A stretch of DNA of 9,222 nucleotides from DAOTMI01 sp964605545 (GTDB lineage Bacteria; Patescibacteriota; Microgenomatia; UBA12405): assembly GCA_964605545.1 (NCBI GenBank), contig CAZSCX010000024.1, positions 1-9,222 of the forward strand, read 5' to 3'. Position 1 is the stretch's first letter, and every line of letters begins with the position of its first letter. Made by a program: the position numbers and the translations under genes. This document shows positions 6,850-9,222 of the stretch, piece by piece. The notes under the pieces were generated by a model. The model was not told the origin of the DNA. It saw only the letters and a list, made by a program, of their open reading frames with translations, and made no database searches.

Positions 6850-7014
6850 ATGGAAAAAGAAAATAGTATACAATCGATTGAAAAAGGATCGAAGGGAAAA
6901 GAAATAGAAACGAAAAATGTTTTAAAAAAAGTTTTGAAAGTGATTGTTGATACTTTTAACGAATCAACACATGCTGAACACAGTACTTGGCGAGATAAAT
7001 CAAAACCTCTTTAA
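6850..7014 (+). CDS. Small hypothetical protein, 54 residues
   Basis: I do not recognise this protein. It starts MEKENSIQSIEKG, is rich in Lys and Glu, has a likely amphipathic helix at ~23-38 (NVLKKVLKVIVDTFNE), and ends in a His/Trp-containing polar tail, HAEHSTWRDKSKPL. There is no signal peptide or transmembrane segment, so it should be cytosolic. Evidence that it is a gene: a perfect TATAAT exactly six bases before its ATG, an intact frame ending in TAA, and its place in an otherwise empty 229-bp stretch between tgt and a convergent tRNA-Gly. Against it: short length and no known homologue. It shares a divergent promoter region with tgt. Confidence 0.6.
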   Translation: MEKENSIQSIEKGSKGKEIETKNVLKKVLKVIVDTFNESTHAEHSTWRDKSKPL

Positions 7015-7039
7015 TTTGAAAATTTATTTTTGATTGTTG

Positions 7040-7112
<73 letters not shown>

Positions 7113-7113
7113 G

Positions 7114-7189
7114 TGGTGCCAAAGGTTGGAGTCGAACCAACATCCCAGGTTTTTCAGACCAGTGCCGTGACCACCTTGGCTACTTTGGC
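7114..7189 (-). tRNA. tRNA-Phe(GAA), with encoded CCA
   Basis: Acceptor GCCAAAG pairs with CTTTGGC, discriminator A, followed by CCA at 7116-7114: the only CCA after a tRNA in this window. Anticodon loop CTGAAAA gives GAA. The anticodon stem CTGGT/ACCTG contains a T-T mismatch at its second pair (7161/7147), and the D stem ends in an A-C mismatch. T stem GTTGG/CCAAC is perfect. First gene of a Phe-Gly pair transcribed from the -10 at 7203-7208. Confidence 0.9.
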
Positions 7190-7202
7190 TAAATTGCTAT
7201 TT

Positions 7203-7208
7203 ATTATA
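7203..7208 (-). promoter_or_regulatory. -10 element (TATAAT) for tRNA-Phe/tRNA-Gly
   Basis: Perfect TATAAT; a start seven bases on would be at 7196, leaving a 7-nt leader before the tRNA-Phe 5' end. No clear -35. Confidence 0.65.
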
Positions 7209-7210
7209 TC

Positions 7211-7309
7211 AAATTAAATTTCTAATTTTTACTTTCTAATTTCTATTCAATTCTTAATTTCTATTTTTTAATTAAAAATTATAAATTTTAAATTAATAAT
7301 TATTTGTTG
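7211..7309. repeat. AT-rich intergenic stretch with short imperfect repeats
   Basis: Almost purely A/T spacer between tRNA-Leu(CAG) and the Phe/Gly promoter. TAATTTCTATT occurs at 7237-7247 and 7255-7265 (18 bp apart); TTTCTAATTT occurs at 7219-7228 and 7233-7242. The part from about 7265 to 7300 is rich in self-complementary TTAATTA/AATTT words. No coding sequence is seen. It could be a decayed tandem repeat or a weak A/T-rich termination and promoter-spacing region. Confidence 0.55.
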
Positions 7310-7391
7310 TGCCGGGGACAGGACTTGAACCTGCACGGATTGCTCCACGCCGTTCTGAGCGACGCTTGTATACCAATTTCAACACCCCGGC
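7310..7391 (-). tRNA. tRNA-Leu(CAG)
   Basis: Class II tRNA. Acceptor GCCGGGG pairs with CCCCGGC, discriminator A. Anticodon stem CGTCG/CGGCG encloses CTCAGAA, anticodon CAG, reading CTG. Long variable arm; T loop TTCAAGT. CCA not encoded (CAA follows). Its 5' end is one base after the stop codon of the cytidylyltransferase gene, and no -10 is seen between them, so it is probably co-transcribed from further upstream. Confidence 0.95.
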
Positions 7392-7392
7392 T

Positions 7393-7758
7393 TTATTTAC
7401 CCCTTATTTTACCAATTATTTGTGTTGTTGATCGGTTTGAATATTTTTCTCCACCCCATTCAACCACATCTGGTTTCAATCGATTTAATTCATAGTTAAT
7501 ACTTTCTTCTTTATTGTCAAAATATTTACACAAAAATGCTTCGTCTACGACTTTAATATTTCTTACAATTTCCAATCTTTCTTTTTCACAAATTATTGGT
7601 CTGATTTTACCCTTCTTTAGTTTAACCGATTTATCGGTCAAAACACCAACAATTAATTTATAGTTTGGGTATTTTTTAGCTATTTTATTTAAAAAATCCA
7701 AATGTCCTTTATGAAATAGATCCCAAACACCGACAGTTAATACTGTTTTAGTTTTCAT
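7393..7758 (-). CDS. Cytidylyltransferase-like nucleotidyltransferase (TagD/RfaE2-like)
   Basis: 121 residues, the size of glycerol-3-phosphate cytidylyltransferase. GVWDLFHKGHLDFL (residues 10-23) holds the HxGH nucleotide-binding motif. KIRPIICEKERLEIVRNIKVVDEA matches the TagD-type segment between the two nucleotide sites, and RSTTQIIGKIR near the C-terminus resembles the RTEGISTT-type motif. Likely reaction: transfer of CMP (or AMP) to a phosphorylated alcohol or sugar for envelope polymers; exact substrate unknown. ATG 7758 is chosen because the motif begins right after it. The frame runs upstream to 7794, but those 12 residues are translated tRNA-Pro. The gene lies between tRNA-Pro (3 bases away) and tRNA-Leu (1 base away) with no room for its own promoter or terminator. 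Confidence 0.87.
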   Translation of the reverse strand: MKTKTVLTVGVWDLFHKGHLDFLNKIAKKYPNYKLIVGVLTDKSVKLKKGKIRPIICEKERLEIVRNIKVVDEAFLCKYFDNKEESINYELNRLKPDVVEWGGEKYSNRSTTQIIGKIRGK

Positions 7759-7761
7759 TTG

Positions 7762-7835
7762 TCGGGGATACTGGATTCGAACCAGCAACCTCATGGTCCC
7801 AAACCATGCGCGCTAGCCAATTGCGCCAATCCCCG
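7762..7835 (-). tRNA. tRNA-Pro(UGG)
   Basis: Acceptor CGGGGAT pairs with ATCCCCG, discriminator A. D stem GCGC/GCGC. Anticodon stem CATGG/CCATG encloses TTTGGGA, anticodon TGG, reading CCA. T stem GCTGG/CCAGT encloses TTCGAAT. CCA not encoded. The first five bases of its acceptor are also the end of the 31-bp palindromic repeat (7831-7861). Confidence 0.95.
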
Positions 7836-7861
7836 CCTTCGCTAAAGCTACGGCGGGCAAG
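7831..7861. repeat. 31-bp GC-rich palindromic repeat, copy A
   Basis: Contains CCCGCC (7832-7837) and its complement GGCGGG (7852-7857) around an inner GCTAAAGC. 25 of 31 positions match copy B at 9112-9142. It overlaps the tRNA-Pro acceptor by five bases and fills the space towards tRNA-Leu(UAA). Further pairings are possible on its outer side: CGGGC/GCCCG (7854-7858, 7861-7865) and CTAAAG/CTTTAG (7842-7847, 7868-7873). It is much richer in G/C than the surrounding intergenic DNA. Confidence 0.75.
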
Positions 7862-7883
7862 CCCGTTCTTTAGATTAGAAGGG

Positions 7884-7968
7884 TGCCGAGGGCGGGGGTC
7901 GAACCCGCACGACTGTTGAGGTCACAAGATTTTAAGTCTTGCGTGTATACCAATTTCACCACCCCGGC
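7884..7968 (-). tRNA. tRNA-Leu(UAA)
   Basis: Class II tRNA. Acceptor GCCGGGG pairs with CCTCGGC (one G-U), discriminator A. Anticodon stem CAAGA/TCTTG encloses CTTAAAA, anticodon TAA, reading TTA. T stem GCGGG/CCCGC encloses TTCGACC. CCA not encoded (CCC follows). First gene of a probable mixed transcript: Leu(UAA), Pro, cytidylyltransferase, Leu(CAG). Confidence 0.95.
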
Positions 7969-7974
7969 AAACTA

Positions 7975-7987
7975 TGATATTATATCA
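7975..7987. promoter_or_regulatory. Palindromic bidirectional -10 region between two divergent tRNAs
   Basis: TGATATTATATCA is a perfect odd-centred palindrome. It holds TATAAT on the minus strand (7984-7979), giving a start near 7972 and a 4-nt leader before tRNA-Leu(UAA). It also holds TATTAT on the plus strand (7978-7983), giving a start near 7990 and a 3-nt leader before tRNA-Gly(UCC). The two -10 hexamers share five bases, so only one polymerase could open the site at a time. Confidence 0.65.
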
Positions 7988-7992
7988 AAGAT

Positions 7993-8063
7993 GCGGGATT
8001 AGTTAATCGGTATAACATCACTTTTCCAAAGTGAGATGATGGGTTCGACTCCCATATCCCGCT
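7993..8063 (+). tRNA. tRNA-Gly(UCC)
   Basis: Acceptor GCGGGAT (7993-7999) pairs with ATCCCGC (8056-8062), discriminator T8063. D stem GTT/AAC. Anticodon stem TCACT/AGTGA encloses TTTCCAA, anticodon TCC, reading GGA. T stem ATGGG/CCCAT encloses TTCGACT. CCA not encoded (CAG follows). The discriminator base is also the last base of the convergent radical SAM stop codon. Confidence 0.95.
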
Positions 8064-9043
8064 CAGAGAACGTTATTGAACTTGGTACAGCGGCGGCAGA
8101 CGAGAGGAGTATTTTTTAAATGAGAGAGGCGGAATTGAAAGGCAAGTTTTCCTTGCCAGATTTTCTTAAAACCATTTTCAAAGACATTACCAAAAGAATA
8201 ATTTTTGATAATATTGACATATTTGTCGGATTGAGGAATCACACAACATGGAAGTAATTCGCCTGAAGCAGTTAATTGAGGGTAAACCCAGGGATAATAG
8301 CATGATTGAGGTTTAAAGTTTGTTTTTGGAAGTTCAATAGATACATTTTTTTTCTTAGCATAGTTTGAAATTTTTGGAATTATTTTTTTAATTTCTGCTA
8401 ATTTTATGTCAAGAATATATGGGTTTTGAAAGGTTACTTTGTGAATATTTAAGTTTTTGGCTAAGTCAATAATTTTGTAGATATGATTTAGATTTTTAGT
8501 ATTAATTTTTAGAAAAACACAATTTAAAACTATTTGGGTTTTTGATTTTAATTTTTTATGAATAACCATAAGATCGGTAATATTTTGTGTTAATTTTTGG
8601 TATTTTGCGCCTTTTCTTATTTTTTCATAAGTTTTGGGAAAACCGGATTCAACAGAAAAACTAATAGCAGTTGGTTGGAGTTTGATAATTTTTCCTGATA
8701 ATTTTTTGTTGAGCAATTGACCGTTGGTAATAAAAGTAAAGTCGACTTTGTTTTGACGGGCGATTTTTAAAATTTCGATGAAATTAGGGTGTAATAAACT
8801 CTCGCCCATTCCGGTGAAATTTATGGATTTTAGTGGTTTTAATTCCTTAATTAGTGTTTTAAATTTAGCGAGGGAAAGATATTTATTTTTTTCATTACTT
8901 TTATCCAAATTACACATTTGACATTTTAGATTACAGGCAGCTGATGGTTCAATTTGTAATTGAACCGGTTGGGGAACTAAAAATGGAATTTTAAAATAGG
9001 CAAATGAATAGTTTAATAATGTTTTGAGAAAAGGTTTAAACAT
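8063..9043 (-). CDS. Radical SAM protein with SPASM/twitch-like C-terminal cluster domain
   Basis: 326 residues. The SAM cluster motif is C37, C41, C44 (CNLKCQMC), followed by GMGE (78-81), the usual SAM-binding GGE-like loop, and FITNGQLL (104-111). The C-terminal part has C248, then TASGELLPCC giving C248-X12-G-X4-C266 (the SPASM signature CX9-15GX4C), and CRRC at 316-319. These four cysteines fit one auxiliary Fe-S cluster. SPASM proteins often modify peptides, proteins or sugars, but no precursor peptide or partner gene is visible here, so the substrate is unknown. ATG 9043 is chosen over 9067 because a perfect TATAAT lies six bases before it. The TGA stop shares base 8063 with the convergent tRNA-Gly. 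Confidence 0.85.
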   Translation of the reverse strand: MFKPFLKTLLNYSFAYFKIPFLVPQPVQLQIEPSAACNLKCQMCNLDKSNEKNKYLSLAKFKTLIKELKPLKSINFTGMGESLLHPNFIEILKIARQNKVDFTFITNGQLLNKKLSGKIIKLQPTAISFSVESGFPKTYEKIRKGAKYQKLTQNITDLMVIHKKLKSKTQIVLNCVFLKINTKNLNHIYKIIDLAKNLNIHKVTFQNPYILDIKLAEIKKIIPKISNYAKKKNVSIELPKTNFKPQSCYYPWVYPQLTASGELLPCCVIPQSDKYVNIIKNYSFGNVFENGFKKIWQGKLAFQFRLSHLKNTPLVCRRCTKFNNVL

Positions 9044-9049
9044 AGCTGG

Positions 9050-9055
9050 ATTATA
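9050..9055 (-). promoter_or_regulatory. -10 element (TATAAT), leaderless promoter of the radical SAM gene
   Basis: Perfect TATAAT, six-base spacer CCAGCT, then ATG 9043. It overlaps an in-frame upstream extension of the ORF (ATG 9067), which argues against that extension. Confidence 0.72.
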
Positions 9056-9079
9056 ACAGCAAATCAAATAAAATTTTGG

Positions 9080-9085
9080 TATAAT
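9080..9085 (+). promoter_or_regulatory. -10 element (TATAAT) for tRNA-Val
   Basis: Perfect TATAAT; start expected near 9092. The intact tRNA-Val begins only at 9149, giving a leader of about 57 nt, but a partial copy of its 5' end begins at 9102, about 10 nt from the expected start. Other tRNA leaders here are 3-7 nt, so the promoter probably served a tRNA at 9102 originally. Confidence 0.6.
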
Positions 9086-9101
9086 TCTTCCTATTGTAGA
9101 G

Positions 9102-9150
9102 GGTCGCTTAGCCCCGCCGACGCCAAGGCTATGGCGGGCGAGTCAGTTGG
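9102..9150 (+). repeat. Duplicated tRNA-Val 5' segment interrupted by palindromic repeat
   Basis: GGTCGCTTAGC (9102-9112) and TCAGTTGG (9143-9150) together equal the first 19 bases of the intact tRNA-Val (9149-9167). They are split by 30 bases (9113-9142) of the palindromic repeat. The last GG is shared with the real tRNA. This reads as a 17-bp tandem duplication of the tRNA 5' end with the repeat inserted into the first copy. It lacks anticodon and T arms, so it is not a tRNA. Confidence 0.8.
9112..9142. repeat. 31-bp GC-rich palindromic repeat, copy B
   Basis: Has CCCGCC (9113-9118) and GGCGGG (9133-9138) around GCCAAGGC. Against copy A (7831-7861), 25 of 31 bases match. The inner pair T...A of copy A (GCTAAAGC) is C...G here (GCCAAGGC), a paired change that keeps complementarity. 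It sits inside a duplicated tRNA-Val 5' segment. Confidence 0.75.
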
Positions 9151-9221
9151 TCGCTTAGCTCAGTTGGTAGAGCACATCGTTTACATCGATGGGGTCAGAG
9201 GTTCGAGCCCTCTAGCGACCA
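9149..9221 (+). tRNA. tRNA-Val(UAC)
   Basis: Acceptor GGTCGCT (9149-9155) pairs perfectly with AGCGACC (9214-9220), discriminator A9221. D stem GCTC/GAGC. Anticodon stem CATCG/CGATG encloses TTTACAT, anticodon TAC, reading GTA. T stem AGAGG/CCTCT encloses TTCGAGC. The window ends one base later, so an encoded CCA cannot be judged. Confidence 0.95.
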
Positions 9222-9222
9222 C

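Noticed and set aside
6811..6873. Longer start for tgt
   Set aside because: The extension does not resemble the Tgt N-terminus, crosses both divergent -10 elements and would overlap the small ORF.
7211..7309. CRISPR array or origin of replication in the AT-rich spacer
   Set aside because: There are no regular repeats with unique spacers, no DnaA-box-like words, and the repeats are short and imperfect.
7304..7495. + strand open frame of 63 codons
   Set aside because: It is made from antisense tRNA-Leu and antisense cytidylyltransferase sequence, a common artefact at tRNA genes.
7759..7794. Upstream extension of the cytidylyltransferase by 12 residues
   Set aside because: These codons are the 3' half of tRNA-Pro; the conserved motif starts just after ATG 7758.
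7854..7873. Rho-independent terminator (CGGGC-AA-GCCCG then T-rich)
   Set aside because: It would work only on the + strand, where nothing upstream is transcribed; the loop is two bases and the T tract is broken.
9044..9067. Eight-residue extension of the radical SAM protein
   Set aside because: It would cover the TATAAT six bases before ATG 9043; no family motif lies in it.
9102..9150. Possible second tRNA-Val gene
   Set aside because: Only 19 tRNA-like bases are present and they are split; no anticodon or T arm exists.

Overview
The window looks like chromosomal DNA of a streamlined, AT-rich bacterium, most likely of the Patescibacteria/CPR radiation (Microgenomates-like at a guess). This is inferred from several traits. 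Genes are packed with gaps of a few bases or small overlaps. I see no convincing Shine-Dalgarno sequence before any start. Most tRNAs lack an encoded CCA. UGA is used as a stop (radical SAM gene at 8063), which argues against the code-25 SR1/Gracilibacteria lineages. No phage, IS, CRISPR or rRNA sequence was recognised.

Layout. 1-217: the end of a + strand tRNA operon, Arg(UCU, partial)-Arg(UCG)-Leu(UAG). 218-2137 (-): a secreted GH-A-like glycoside hydrolase followed with no gap (TAA-ATG) by thiamine pyrophosphokinase. 2151-3242 (+): a DRG/Rbg-type GTPase with a TGS domain, a family best known from archaea and eukaryotes. 3225-6810 (-), in transcription order: tgt, a one-pass membrane-anchored protein of unknown function, an NAD-dependent sugar epimerase, and an MtaB-like tRNA methylthiotransferase without a TRAM domain. 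6850-7014 (+): an unrecognised 54-residue protein. 7040-7968 (-): tRNA-rich block, in transcription order Leu(UAA), a GC-rich hairpin, Pro(UGG), a TagD-like cytidylyltransferase, Leu(CAG), an AT-rich spacer, Phe(GAA), Gly(GCC). 7993-8063 (+): tRNA-Gly(UCC). 8063-9043 (-): radical SAM/SPASM-type protein. 9102-9221 (+): tRNA-Val(UAC), preceded by an interrupted copy of its own 5' end.

Two themes stand out. First, transcription starts: a perfect TATAAT lies exactly six bases upstream of the ATG in five protein genes (GH, membrane protein, tgt, small ORF, radical SAM), and TACAAT lies five bases upstream in the epimerase. This geometry predicts leaderless mRNAs and also settles the start codons. 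The tRNA promoters have the same -10 with predicted leaders of only 3-7 nt in three cases. Second, tRNA-linked architecture: the cytidylyltransferase gene lies between two tRNAs with 3 bases before and 1 base after it, so tRNA processing alone would release it as an almost leaderless, trailerless mRNA. A 31-bp palindromic repeat occurs twice, each time at a tRNA 5' end, and one copy splits a duplicated tRNA-Val 5' segment.

Functionally, tgt and mtaB both modify tRNA anticodon loops and lie among many tRNA genes. The other genes cover envelope or sugar metabolism (epimerase, cytidylyltransferase, secreted hydrolase), cofactor activation (TPK) and ribosome-associated GTPase function (DRG). No clearly new multi-gene system is evident; the novelty lies in gene architecture and the repeat.
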